This document shows, piece by piece, positions 42,078 through 52,102 of a stretch of DNA of 64,000 bases (within the stretch, counting starts at the first letter, position 1; every line of letters starts with the position of its first letter). The translations under genes were made by a program, and so were the position numbers. The DNA comes from Phialophora verrucosa (Eukaryota > Ascomycota > Eurotiomycetes > Chaetothyriales > Herpotrichiellaceae). The stretch is from NCBI GenBank assembly GCA_002099365.1, contig MSED01000015.1:372001-436000 (forward strand), given 5' to 3'. The notes under the pieces were generated by a model. That model was given only the letters and a program-made list of their open reading frames with translations, did no database searches and was not told the origin of the DNA.

Positions 42078-42758
42078 TCAGTTCACTTTCAGTACATCTT
42101 CGTTGGGCGGTAAATCCGACATCCCTTCCCCCTTGCCTCCATTGACCCCGTCTGTAGCCGCATCCCCGTCACTTCGGGCATCGGGCACCACGCCGCCCAC
42201 ATGGCCCAATTGCGTTTCCACTGGTACACCTCCTTTGATTGTTTGCAGGACCACGCAGTATCTCTCGCTAAGCTGAATCAGCTTGTCGACCTTCGATTTG
42301 TGCTCTTCGTCGACATCAAGCCGCACAATCAGTCTGATCTTGGTGAATCCCACTGGGACTGCATTGCCCTCAGGGTCTTTGATGCCCATTGTGCCCCGGA
42401 AATCCAAGTCACCCTCGGTTGTGATTGTTCCATTGTTGATTGGAATGCCCAAGCTTGTGGCGACAGCGCGCACAGTGACGCCAAAGCAAGCTACCAAAGA
42501 CTCCAACAGCATATCTCCGGAGCAGAGCTCACCAGAGGCATCGAAGCCTTCGCCTCCTGCAGCTTGGTGCAGTCCAGCGACCTTTCGTGCCGCAGCGCTG
42601 GTTGACAGAGAACATGTCAGGCTGGTAGAGGTAGGATCGAGATTTCCGCTCGACGACAGGGTAACGAGAGCGGAGGCGGGATCCGATCGATACTTGTCCT
42701 TGAGGGGCTTCTGCTTCGAGCGCAGTGTCTCTGCGGCTCTCAGTGCTGCGTCCGACAT
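42078..42758 (-). CDS. OsmC-family peroxiredoxin-like protein
   Basis: OsmC/Ohr fold proteins reduce organic hydroperoxides with two cysteines. 226 residues, no intron. GELCSGDMLLESLVACFGVT holds Cys91 at the position of the first catalytic cysteine (Cys79 is an extra nearby), and SERYCVVLQTIKGG holds Cys168 at the second. The first ~35 residues are hydrophilic. The last ~45 residues (after GVPVET) are a Gly/Asp-rich tail beyond the OsmC fold. Physiological substrate unknown. Confidence 0.88.
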   Translation of the reverse strand: MSDAALRAAETLRSKQKPLKDKYRSDPASALVTLSSSGNLDPTSTSLTCSLSTSAAARKVAGLHQAAGGEGFDASGELCSGDMLLESLVACFGVTVRAVATSLGIPINNGTITTEGDLDFRGTMGIKDPEGNAVPVGFTKIRLIVRLDVDEEHKSKVDKLIQLSERYCVVLQTIKGGVPVETQLGHVGGVVPDARSDGDAATDGVNGGKGEGMSDLPPNEDVLKVN

Positions 42759-43600
42759 GTTCGGGTATTCTGGGAGTGCCTATACACGCCGACGGTGTTA
42801 ATACGCCTGTAACAGTTCGAAACAGAGACAAAAGAGCAATTCTGGAACGGGTAGACCGGGCGTCATTTATTTCGCGTCGGGATATGCTGCAGATGTGAGT
42901 AACACATTGCTTGGTTTTACCCCTCATCCGGAGGAGACTGTGGAGGTCTGAATCTTCCATCAGGCCGCTGGACAGACGGTGAGGCGACCTCCCGTCGATC
43001 CGGCCAGAGCTTCGCCCGGAAAATGATGAATGGCTTGCATGAGCGCACACTTAATCATTCACTTGTCTCGAGGTCTTTCTTGGTGAGAGAGAAGAAAGAT
43101 GAACGAAAAGGCAACACGAGACAAGCACGTCATTCTCTAGTAAGAGGCGGCAACGATCAGGTATCTTCACGTGCTGATAAGGTCCTATGTATACTTTCCG
43201 CTCGACAAGTGTCAACCTTCTCAGCCGTCGAACCCTGGTGACCCTGGAACAGATCATGCTCGGAGCTCGTTCGAGGGTAACCGCCCAACAATAGTTCAGA
43301 CCACCCAAGGAAGTGTCCAGCTACGACGATTAATACCGGCTTATAGCCGTCGCGTAGACTGATGATCTTCCTCACACAACTTGTTAATTACATGCCAATC
43401 CAACATCACCATAGCCCAGCAGTGCCCGTTCGTGTATATTTGCCAAGTTGAAGCCTCTGTCCACATGTTCGTTTACTTTCCATCTTAAGTCATATCTTCC
43501 GTTGTTATAGGAGTAGATGATGTCCCTATCTAGGGAGCCTGGCCATCTCTGGAAGATCAAATTTAAGCCACTGAAGTGGCCAACAATGGCTGATCAAGCG
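42759..43600. other. Intergenic, no gene seen
   Basis: OsmC promoter side. Only short ORFs without protein-like composition. Confidence 0.5.
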
Positions 43601-43629
43601 CATCAAAACTCTTGGATGAGCTCCAAACA

Positions 43630-43985
43630 GTAATCATAATACTACCCCGTATGCTGCTTGAGCCAAGGACTCACTTGATGGCTTTCCACGCATTTGGCGC
43701 ATCTTGAAGCTGCCGACGTCATTCGGATATACTGCGACCGGCCGCCACTGCTTCAGATTTATTCCTACGGCCAGAGATCCTTCAATCCACTTATTCACAA
43801 TATATGCGATGTCGACATCTTTCTTCTTCACCTCGCTGCGAAGGTCCGCCATCGCTGGAACAGACTCCGGGCGAAACAAGAAGTAAAATCCAAGCCATGT
43901 TCTGTCGACCTCCTCCCGCCTATGTACGAGTACTTGCAGACCGAGGTCCATTACCTCCGATACGACGCTGTCGTACGAGCACAGT
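43630..43985 (-). pseudogene. Coding-like fragment, family not recognised
   Basis: A minus-strand frame stays protein-like from a TGA near 44004 down to about 43660 (SYDSVVSEVMDLGLQVLVHR, VDRTWLGFYFLF, KKDVDIAYIVNKWIEGSLAV, NLKQWRPVAVYPNDVG). A GTGAGT that could be a donor follows RGKPS, but no continuing exon is evident. It lacks a clear start and end, so I read it as part of a broken gene. Confidence 0.3.
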
Positions 43986-44113
43986 AAGGTTTTGGCTTTT
44001 GATCATCAAGCAGCCCAAAGCTCGGGCTACCATCACCACGAGGTGCGAAGATGGTCGCTCTCTCCGCGCAAGTGGTGCTGCTAAGCAAAGTCGATCGCTT
44101 CCCTTGCTAGGGC

Positions 44114-44416
44114 CTACCCCGTCCGCACAACTGTGATACGAGTACTCTTATGAGATGGAACGCTCTCCGCCCCCCGCGAGCGCAGAAAGTCGACGATCGG
44201 CCCCTCCGTCGTGGAGTGTCCTGTGTTCTTGGCGCTCCTCTTGCCGTCCGGCGGATGATGAAAGATGTCATCAAAGGCCCAATCAAGTTCCGCGGCTGAT
44301 GGCTCTGGTGGGGTTTTCCGGCCCCACTTGGTGCCTCTGACGTCGATGCGCATTTTCCACCAGCCATCAGCGATCCTCTGTCTGGATGCGAAATGTGCGA
44401 TGGCCCATGGCAGTCA
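44114..44416 (-). pseudogene. Coding-like C-terminal fragment, family not recognised
   Basis: A minus-strand frame opens after a TGA near 44420 with LPWAIAHFASRQRIADGWWK, then KMRIDVRGTKWGRK and SAAELDWAFDDIFHHP, and ends TRITVVRTG before the stop at 44114. The stretch has the composition of a real protein C terminus, but no start codon or upstream exon with splice signals is present. Confidence 0.3.
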
Positions 44417-44526
44417 ATCGCATTCGCATGCACCAAGGACTTTATGATGAAGCTGACCACAGCTGGGGGCGTTTTACCCCGCGTCTCAGCGTGGCAGGAG
44501 GTAAGGGTCATCTGCAGTCTGTCCAA

Positions 44527-44764
44527 TTAATAACGGTGGACGCTCGATGGCGTATGAGCGATAAAAAACGGACAGCCTTTCGGCGTGCGCACGAGACGGT
44601 GGAGCAACTGTTCGTAGTTCACGTTGCCGTCCATTGCTTCTGCCAATGCCATTTCCGGACCACAATTTGTGGGCTCGTCATATGATGAGCGTATGAGGGC
44701 CTTAACACCAACAGGAGCCCTAGCTCGGAGGATTTGATCCATGGCCAGGCCGATAAGCTCAGTA
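44527..44764 (-). pseudogene. Enoyl-CoA hydratase-like C-terminal fragment
   Basis: A minus-strand frame reads ELIGLAMDQILRARAPVGVK then ALIRSSYDE and LVRTPKGCPFFIA. The order (helix, A-x-A-P-V-x-V-K, acidic helix, R-T-x-x-G-x-x-x-F) matches the C-terminal part of crotonase-fold enoyl-CoA hydratases. The N-terminal catalytic part is absent upstream, where the aquaporin promoter begins. Confidence 0.3.
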
Positions 44765-44965
44765 CGAGTAAAAGAACAGTATATACCTGGCTAGAGAGCC
44801 CTTCGCATTCGCGGGCCTCACCCATCCGTTACATCCCTCTCCATACACATGTGCGCACCTTCGCGCCATCTCTAGCCTCGTCAATTAATACAGCGGCTAT
44901 TAGATCACGCTAGATAAGACCAGAGCGGACCTCTACCAAACACCGTCCATTCAGATAATCTGGCC

Positions 44966-46395
44966 ATGGACAACCTCGAAAAGCCCAAAGACCACCACAA
45001 CGCCTTCCACATCCCGCGGATGCATCGCGCGCAGGGCTCCTCGTCCTCGGAGCCCGCGTCGGACGAAGTCACCTTCACGCACCGCGAACACGAAGCCCGC
45101 AACAACGCGCGCAGCATGGATCCCAACCCGCAAGTTCCCTACCCGTACCACCAGGAGCACGGCCCGCCGATCGACAACTACGGCAAGAGTGAAGAGGCCG
45201 AGGAAGACTACCAGCACCACAAGAACCTGTGGTGGAGCCGGGTGCGGCATCACCTGAGGGACCCGTTCGCCGAGTTCATGGGCACGTTCATCATGATCCT
45301 GTTCGGCGACGGCAGCGTCGCCCAGGTCACGTTGAGCGCGAACCCGAATCTGCCGCAGAGCAGCCAGAACAAGGGCGACTATCAGAGTATTTCTTGGGGG
45401 TGAGTTCCCTGTTTCGCCCGCGCGCGCATGTGTGTGTTGTATTAGTTGATACATACCTTGCATCCGCGTCCGTCCACTGTTTTCGTATCCACATCTACCT
45501 ATCCCATTCACATTCTCATTCTCATGTTACGTCCACGTCACATCCGCGAATAACAGGAAACGGAACACCACGGCTGACTCTTTCCTCGCTGCGTTCCAAC
45601 AGATGGGGCATCGGCGTCATGCTCGGCGTGTACGTCGCCGGCTGCGCGGGCGGGCACCTCAACCCGGCCATCACGTTCGTCAATTGCATGTTCCGCAAGT
45701 TCCCGTGGTACAAGTTCCCCATCTACGCGTGCGCCCAGGTCATGGGCTGCTTCTGCGGCGCGGCCGTCATCTACGGCAACTACAAGTCCGCCATTGACGC
45801 GTACGAGGGCGGCGCCGGCGTGCGCACCGTGCCTGGCTACTCGCAGACCGCCACGGCCGGGGTCTTCAACACGTATCCGCAGCCGTTCCTGACCAAGACG
45901 GGCCAGGTCTTCTCCGAGATCATCGCGAGTACGGTGCTGGTGTTTGTCATTTTTGCGTTGAAGGATGATGCGAATCTCGGGGCTGGGAACCTGGTTCCGC
46001 TGGGCTTGTTCTTCTTGATCTTCGGCATTGGTGCCACCCTCGGCTGGGAGACCGGCTATGCGATCAACCTGGCTCGAGACTTTGGACCCAGGCTGTTCAC
46101 TTATTTCGTGGGCTATGGCCATGAGGTGTGGAGTGCCGGGGATTATTATTTCTGGGTAGGTCGAGCTCCATGGCGGATTGTGACACCGTCTGTCGCTGAC
46201 ATATGTGCCACGATGCAGGTTCCGATGATATGCCCCTTTATTGGCTGCACTTTCGGCGGCTTCCTGTACGACTTGCTGATTTACACGGGAGAATCACCCA
46301 TCAATACGCCGTGGATTGGGATCAAGCGCGTTGTCCGTCCGACCCGCCAGGGCATCAAAGAAGCCATCACCGGAAGGCCGGCAAAGGAGGTTTGA
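44966..46395 (+). CDS. Aquaglyceroporin (MIP family, three exons)
   Basis: Plasma-membrane channel for glycerol and/or water. Exons 44966-45399, 45603-46155, 46219-46395; 387 residues. Intron 1 is 203 bp (GTGAGT..CAACAG, phase 2); intron 2 is 63 bp (GTAGGT..ATGCAG), in frame and stop-free. A hydrophilic N terminus (~90 residues) precedes six membrane segments and two half-helices. The first selectivity motif is canonical NPA (residues 165-167, GGHLNPAITF). The second is NLA (300-302), followed by RDFGPR, whose Asp is the mark of glycerol-conducting members. NLA in the second loop recalls yeast Fps1 (NPS/NLA). The exon 2/3 junction YYFW-VPMICPFIGC restores the last membrane segment. Confidence 0.92.
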
Positions 46396-46755
46396 GTGCC
46401 GGCTCGACATGAATTTGTATAGTTTGAACGGGCATTCGTTTTGTTTCGTCGGGAGCGGCCGGCGTGTATACCACTTCTGGACCAGTTCGTCGGTGTTCCG
46501 CGGTTGGAATGGCTGTCACTGTGTCAACGCCCGAGACCTGATTCCATTCTCAGACTGCTCAGGCATGTATAACAGTTTATGACGGATCACTTGTTGACGA
46601 TTGACGACATTTGGCTGTTTCAGGAGGCGCCAGCGGATATGTAGGATTTTTGGGGGGAAGTCGCCGATGGGCTCGAAAAGTTGAACGTGTGATATCTTTC
46701 TGGGTGTACCGCTGCTGGTCAATAGGAGGCTTCTTTTCTTATCCCATCACGGGTC
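46396..46755. other. Convergent intergenic region, aquaporin / WDR70
   Basis: 3' flanks only; nothing recognised. Confidence 0.6.
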
Positions 46756-48465
46756 CTACGTTTTCTGCTTCTTCTTCTGCGGCCCGTCCTCATCTTCCTC
46801 ACTCAGGTCCGCGTAGATGGTCTTTGGCTGGGTCTTGCTCCAAGCATTCGTGAAGATGGGGTCATTTTGCGCCTTGTCTGCATACTTCAGCAGGGCTTCA
46901 CGCGGGTCTTCTTCTCTCATCGAACTGAGTGGGATGCGTTCTTTGATGTGTTTCTCATCTGGTTGGCTCTTGGAAAACGGGGTCGAGGCAGGAATGTGTG
47001 GTCTTCTTGGGTCACGCGATTTGCCGGACGCGGTGAGACCGATCGTGGGATGCCGAGATGCATATGTACTGCCTTTAATAGCCTCGCCCGCGGTTCCGGG
47101 GTTGACGATTGCATCGCCAGATATACCCTGAGACATGTCTGTGGTGAGGCCTGGGTCGTCGTCGATGTGTCGACGCTTCGGTTGCTTGGACATCACCATT
47201 ACTGCACCCTTCGTGGAGATTTTGGGATTGAACAGAACATGAGTTTCGGCATTGGCACTTCCCGTGATTATCTGATTGAGCTTGTCGTGCCAAAGCACGC
47301 TGATAAGGGCTGATCCTGGCGTGATTGGCGTGACGAGCTCAGGTTTCAAAGTTGCCGGGTTGAGGATGTATAGATTACCTGTCTCGGAGCCGGTGACGAT
47401 GGACGATGAGTTTGGAGCGAAAAGGATGTTCGAAGTGGGATATTGACTTGACGTCGAATTGTGCGAGGTCGTGTTCACGGGCTGTTTGAACTTGCGCGTA
47501 TCCCAGAGCTTGATCGTGTCATCCCCGCCTCGAGTAACGACCAGTCGGCCATCACTACTAATGTCGACGCCACTTGTCCAGGTATTGCTGGTATGAGCCT
47601 GACTGATCTCCCCAGTCGGTCTGTTATATGGACCGTCTCCTCCCCACATCAGCAAGGAGCCGTCAAGAGCGGCAGCGACGAGAAGGCCGTTCCCGCCTTC
47701 GACTTGACTACCCCATGCCACGGCAGTCATGCGACTTCGACCTGCGGAGCCCGCCAATTTCGATTTGTGCACAATCACGTGCTTCTGCTTGTTACGCACA
47801 TTGATGTCCCATATCCTGAGTGTGCTGTCCGTTCCCGCGGTCACACATAGATCATAATTGTACGGATGCCACGTGCCACTGGTAATCTCACTGATATGGC
47901 CTTTCGTCATGTTCATGTCGCGAAGGTACATGTCGCCTTTGACGAACTCGACCGTTGTTTCGCCATCACGAGACAAGATCCTTGCCTGAGGAGTGGCTGA
48001 GATGACCAGAACTTGACTTGGTGAATTGGGGTTGAACTTCGCAACGTGCACGGGGTGAGTCTCGGAATTGGCAGAGCCCTTTACGAAACTAGGATCAACC
48101 GATTTGAAGGCTCGTAATGTGTTTGGCGCCATCGATGCGAAGTCATGTAACTTGATCGTACAGTCCGTAGAACCGGTGATCATCCGCGAGCCAGCCGTGT
48201 CGAGAGTGATTGTCGTGACTGGTCGGTTGTGAGTCTTGAAGACAATCTCATGCGATACGGGATATTCGTCCTCGTCGTCAGAGTCGTCATCTGAATCGCC
48301 GTCGGAATCTGTGTCACCGTTTGAACTGGCTGGTGATTTGGCCTTGGGTTCTGGCAGACCAGGAATTTTCCGCCTGGCTGTTTCAATTTGAGCGTCGACA
48401 TCGAATTCGCCTCCCGTGGCCCCGAAAGAGCTCGGGAGGTAGTCTCGGAGATCGTCTTCATCCAT
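46756..48465 (-). CDS. WDR70: WD40-repeat protein WDR70 homologue
   Basis: 569 residues, no intron. The start MDEDDLRDYLPSSFG and an acidic spacer (DSDGDSDDDSDDEDEYPVS) lead into HEIVFKTHNRPVTTITLD, the conserved entry of the WDR70/gastrulation-defective-1 family. Seven WD-type blades follow, including SRMITGSTDCTIKLHDF, GTDSTLRIWDIN, GGDDTIKLWDTRKF and ITGSANAETHVLFNP. The C terminus is basic and ends in KKKQKT, a likely nuclear signal. Fission yeast Wdr70 acts with the Cul4-Ddb1 ligase in histone H2B ubiquitination and DNA-break resection. Confidence 0.92.
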   Translation of the reverse strand: MDEDDLRDYLPSSFGATGGEFDVDAQIETARRKIPGLPEPKAKSPASSNGDTDSDGDSDDDSDDEDEYPVSHEIVFKTHNRPVTTITLDTAGSRMITGSTDCTIKLHDFASMAPNTLRAFKSVDPSFVKGSANSETHPVHVAKFNPNSPSQVLVISATPQARILSRDGETTVEFVKGDMYLRDMNMTKGHISEITSGTWHPYNYDLCVTAGTDSTLRIWDINVRNKQKHVIVHKSKLAGSAGRSRMTAVAWGSQVEGGNGLLVAAALDGSLLMWGGDGPYNRPTGEISQAHTSNTWTSGVDISSDGRLVVTRGGDDTIKLWDTRKFKQPVNTTSHNSTSSQYPTSNILFAPNSSSIVTGSETGNLYILNPATLKPELVTPITPGSALISVLWHDKLNQIITGSANAETHVLFNPKISTKGAVMVMSKQPKRRHIDDDPGLTTDMSQGISGDAIVNPGTAGEAIKGSTYASRHPTIGLTASGKSRDPRRPHIPASTPFSKSQPDEKHIKERIPLSSMREEDPREALLKYADKAQNDPIFTNAWSKTQPKTIYADLSEEDEDGPQKKKQKT

Positions 48466-48790
48466 GTCGCAGTTTAGAGATGAGCTTCCAGAACAGCGAG
48501 ACGACTTTGAAACTTCGGATGCTCAGATTCCTGGTTTGCTCGTGAAAAAGATCATGGAGTGTTCGAATTCGGATATGTGAATGAAGCTGATCAGAATGTC
48601 ACATCTGTTCGAAGCACCTCCAAGTGGCAGAAGGCGAACACGCGAAGTTTCGACTTGGCGCATTGGACGTCTGTGGTCCGCACTAAAATATGTACGGAGG
48701 ACCACAAAACCCAGACACGCTACACTCCTGTCACACTCCTCACTACATACTCTGTACCTCCCTATGAAGTCTTGGATAAAACATCTATCG
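48466..48790. other. WDR70 promoter region
   Basis: About 325 bp between the WDR70 start and the broken end of the FAD-oxidoreductase relic. Nothing specific seen. Confidence 0.5.
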
Positions 48791-48799
48791 TCTATCGTC

Positions 48800-49248
48800 C
48801 CGTGTACGTTCGGCGAGGTGGAATTTCTCAGCAGTGCACATATCCACGAGACAGTCGAGGTGCATCCGTTGGAAACGAACGAGTTGGACCGCCTTCTCAA
48901 GCCCGTACGCCTTCTTTGCCATAGCGAAGGCTTTGTAGGGGGCAGAATTGAAGTGGCCGCCATTTCGGCTCGTGGCACCACTGCAAAGTTGCCGAGCTTC
49001 CAGCACGAGAACATGGACCTTCTTGTTGGTCCTCCGCGCCTGGAGCAGAATCGTTCGGGCAACGGCCGCGGCTGAGATTCCAGAGCCGATCACCACACAA
49101 CATCGGTGCTGGCAGGGAGCTCCGCGGATTGCATGTCCATCAGCTCCGGGAAAGGCGGGTCTTTCCACCAGAACGACGCCGTGGACATCGACTGTGGCAG
49201 GCCGGGCCCAGCCTCGATGCGACGGAGGATGGTTTTTGAAAGAGGCAT
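48800..49248 (-). pseudogene. FAD-dependent oxidoreductase (DAO family), frameshifted and truncated
   Basis: From ATG 49248 the minus strand reads MPLSKTILRRIEAGPGLPQS, SFWWKDPPFPELMDMQS and ELPASTDVV, then a two-base insertion in a TG repeat (around 49092-49098) shifts frame. The next frame continues IGSGISAAAVARTILLQ, the Rossmann dinucleotide fold, and LCSGATSRNGGHF, the family's FAD-contact block, up to about 48820. There the similarity ends: the expected remaining ~300 residues (substrate domain and C terminus) are absent, because WDR70 flank follows. So the gene is broken twice. Confidence 0.75.
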
Positions 49249-49902
49249 TGGACCGGTTGAGCTCAACAATTGCCAAACGGATGGTTCGGAGAGCTTTGAA
49301 CAGTGTTGACATGGTGTTGCCCATGGCTAGGCAAGATGTGGCGGGAAATGGAAAAAATTGTCGCGAGGAGACAGGGTTGGCTGACTAGGACTCGCGCTGC
49401 GTACCTACGCATCAAGTACCATGGTATTAAGAGCGCTGCGACGGATACTGATAATCAGCGCTCGTGGAGCCTCTTCAGAAAAATTACGAGTAGGTGGAAA
49501 GGATGAAGATGGGCTGCTTGAAGTGTGTCGCGGAGAACTTGCCAACTCACGGCTGATAGACAACCAGTCAATGGCGCCAGGTTGCGCGATGCATTAACAT
49601 GTGGGTCTCGAATCGTCGAGCGAACATATTGCGAGGCTCCATGCATGCCCACTGTCTCCCTGAGCCACGCCAATCTAAATTGCTCTATCGGACCATCCAC
49701 CGAACTACTGAGGCATCAAGACACCACCATGGCATTGCAGCGGCTCCGCACTTGGTCTGATTGGATATCGTATGGTGGTCCGGGAAGTTAGGCTTATCTG
49801 TGCCTCCTCGCTCTTGGGCAACTGGTCTGGTGTCTACTTAAACCCCCAGTGCATCTAGGACGATGCTTTCTGGATAGCACGAAGCAGATCCAAAGGAGTG
49901 TC
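49249..49902. other. Intergenic between two gene relics
   Basis: Nothing recognised in 650 bp. Confidence 0.5.
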
Positions 49903-50164
49903 ATGACTGCAGACACTATGGGTTTCGACAGTGAGGCTTCAACCTCTCCGCAGGAGGTGACCAACCACTCCGCCACTGGCAGCGACCTCGCACCTGGCAC
50001 AGTTCTCTTCGAAGACCTTGGTAAGTTGTTCTCCAAATTGGACGACGGTCGACATTGCCGACTAGATCTCCTCTATGCTAGACCACGATGCTGGAGTTGA
50101 GCACGGGCAAGATGGGGTGCTGGTCCTCCAATCTCAGCCATCTGATGACCCCAACGACCCTCTG
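49903..50164 (+). pseudogene. MFS transporter, 5' end only
   Basis: ATG 49903 opens a hydrophilic N terminus; an intron at 50021-50081 (61 bp, GTAAGT..GCTAG, phase 1) joins LFEDL to DHDAGVEHGQ. Exon 2 ends QPSDDPNDPL, the sequence that in fungal drug:H+ antiporters comes just before the NW motif and first membrane helix. A plausible donor (GTATGA) stands there, but no exon with NW or membrane segments follows; the DNA passes into an AT-richer stretch. The gene is therefore a truncated copy. Confidence 0.6.
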
Positions 50165-50829
50165 GTATGAGTTGCGAGTCTGCACGACACACTATTGGAT
50201 CAAAAAGTCAGGGCTGACCTGCGAGATCAGTACAGTCCACACTTTTTCACAAGGAGAAACTTAGGCAGCATCTTGACGGTAGGGATTGTACTATCCTAAG
50301 CTCCTAACGCCCGGATTCCTAACTAAGAAGTAAGTATAACCAATAATAAGAGGCTAGATTAAGCCCCCGCCTCATTGAGCGCTCAGTGATACTCAGCTAT
50401 AGGCTCAGTTAAAAGCTCAGGTTGAAGCGGACTTCGCTCACCCCCTAGGATCAAACTGTATGTGGCAATGAGGTTTTCCTTCTCGAGTAATAGGGTTTAG
50501 AGGGTAGGTAACCTTTTCTGAAATGTCCTTCCAGCAGAGGTCTTCGCCATGAGGAGGATTTAAACTCGGAGCTGCTGACAAAACTGCGGACCAATTCTCT
50601 CGAGAGGAGACAAAGTTTTGACGGTGCGACTCATTTGGGGGAGAGGAGAAGTCCTCGGCTGTTTGCGCCGATGGAGAAGTCCACATTCGCCGAAATGCAT
50701 TTGACGAGATAAATGCGAGAAGTGCTTTCGATCGAGGTTATTTCCCGCTTGAAAGGTCCAACAATCATTGCTCGGTCTGGAATTATAGAATACTGCGAAC
50801 CTTAGACTCAGCACCACTCGACTCTGAAA
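50165..50829. other. Intergenic with AT-rich stretch 50270-50440
   Basis: 50270-50440 is richer in A and T than its surroundings and full of stop codons (CTAAG, CTAAC, AATAATAAG), compatible with a decayed repeat. No terminal repeats or transposase remnants were seen. The remaining part is the esterase promoter. Confidence 0.4.
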
Positions 50830-51917
50830 ATGGACTTCCACAATGCGCTTAAACTTGACCCCAGCGTGTTCGACCCGGCGTCGATATCGGAAGACACGAA
50901 AGCATTCAATCATAAGCTGATGGACATCATGAGCCACGGGCCCAAATGGTACGAGGTGAGTTTGTTCACACGGTTCCTGAGGCGCATCGTAGGATCAACG
51001 TTCATTTCCGCCAGGTTGGTGCCAAACGCTACCGTGAAATGCGCGCCGCCGGGGAGACACCCCTCCCCAAGGCCACATATCTCGACACGGCCGAGGACTT
51101 CAGTATTCCTAGCCGAGACCCTTCTCGGAGCATCCCCTGCCGTATCCTGCGCCCACAAAACGGTAAGCCGGTAAATGCCGTGTTCCTGCACATCCACGGC
51201 GGAGGCTGGGTCCTCCAAGACCAGAAATCCCAAGACCCCGCTCTACAGGACATCGCGAACGACACGGGCCTGTTGAGTTTCTCGGTGGGCTATCGACTGG
51301 CGCCCGAGGATCCCTTCCCAGCCGGACCGGAGGATTGCTACGATGCGGCCGAGTGGCTCGTCGACAATGCCGAATCCAAATTCGGTGCGCCGCTAGGGTT
51401 TGTGGGCGGCGAGTCCGCGGGCGGACATCTGGGCATGCTGGTTACGTTGCACCTCCTGCAGCATTCGAATCCAAAGTACGCCAGTTTCGCGTTCAAAGGC
51501 TTGTTGTTGCATTTTGGCTGTTATAGCATGATCTGGATGCCGCAGGTGTACAATTTCCAGAGACCTGAGATCCTGGTCTTGGACCGGGACCTGATGGATC
51601 ACTACATCAATGTCTTTTTGCCCGGCAAGACGGACGCGGAGAAGCGACATCCGTCGATATCGCCGCTTTTCGCGGACCTGGAACCATTGCGGGGGAGGTT
51701 GCCTCCAGCCTTGTTCACTTGTGGCACGGAGGACTGTCTGTTAGACGACACCATGTTTATGAGCGTGAAGTGGCTGATGGCGGGCGGAGAGGCTGTGGTT
51801 AAGATCATCCCAGGCGCACCTCATGGGTATATCATGTTTCCTAGGACTATGAAGGGCAGTGGAGCCGCCGAGGGAATGAAGGCGGTCGAAGATTTCGTGC
51901 TATCGACACTGACATGA
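50830..51917 (+). CDS. Alpha/beta-hydrolase, HSL-type esterase (two exons)
   Basis: Hydrolase of the hormone-sensitive-lipase group (abhydrolase_3); substrate unknown. Exons 50830-50955 and 51015-51917; intron 59 bp (GTGAGT..GCCAG, phase 0); 342 residues. HIHGGGW (His103-Gly106) is the oxyanion hole; GGESAGG places the nucleophile at Ser176; Asp282 in CGTEDCLLDD and His312 in GAPHGY complete the triad. YRLAPEDPFPAG between them is also typical. No signal peptide, so probably cytosolic. The triad is intact, so the gene should be active. Confidence 0.9.
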
Positions 51918-52102
51918 CGCGCATCCTGCGGAATGCGACCACAGACACAGTTGGCCGGAAATCCTGGTCTTCAGAGGAATATCCTGCAAATCAATCTGAC
52001 GCATGAGATTCCCAATCATGCTTTTGTGTGAGCCTGCCTCTGCTCGTCTCCGATATCCCAGAGATATTCCCAATGGCAACAGCTGCAGCCGTTGCCACCA
52101 GC
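51918..52102. other. Convergent 3' flank
   Basis: 185 bp between esterase and export factor; nothing recognised. Confidence 0.6.

Noticed and set aside
48548..48560. GTTCGAATTC, similar to a tRNA B box
   Set aside because: No matching A box or acceptor stem; lies in the WDR70 promoter.
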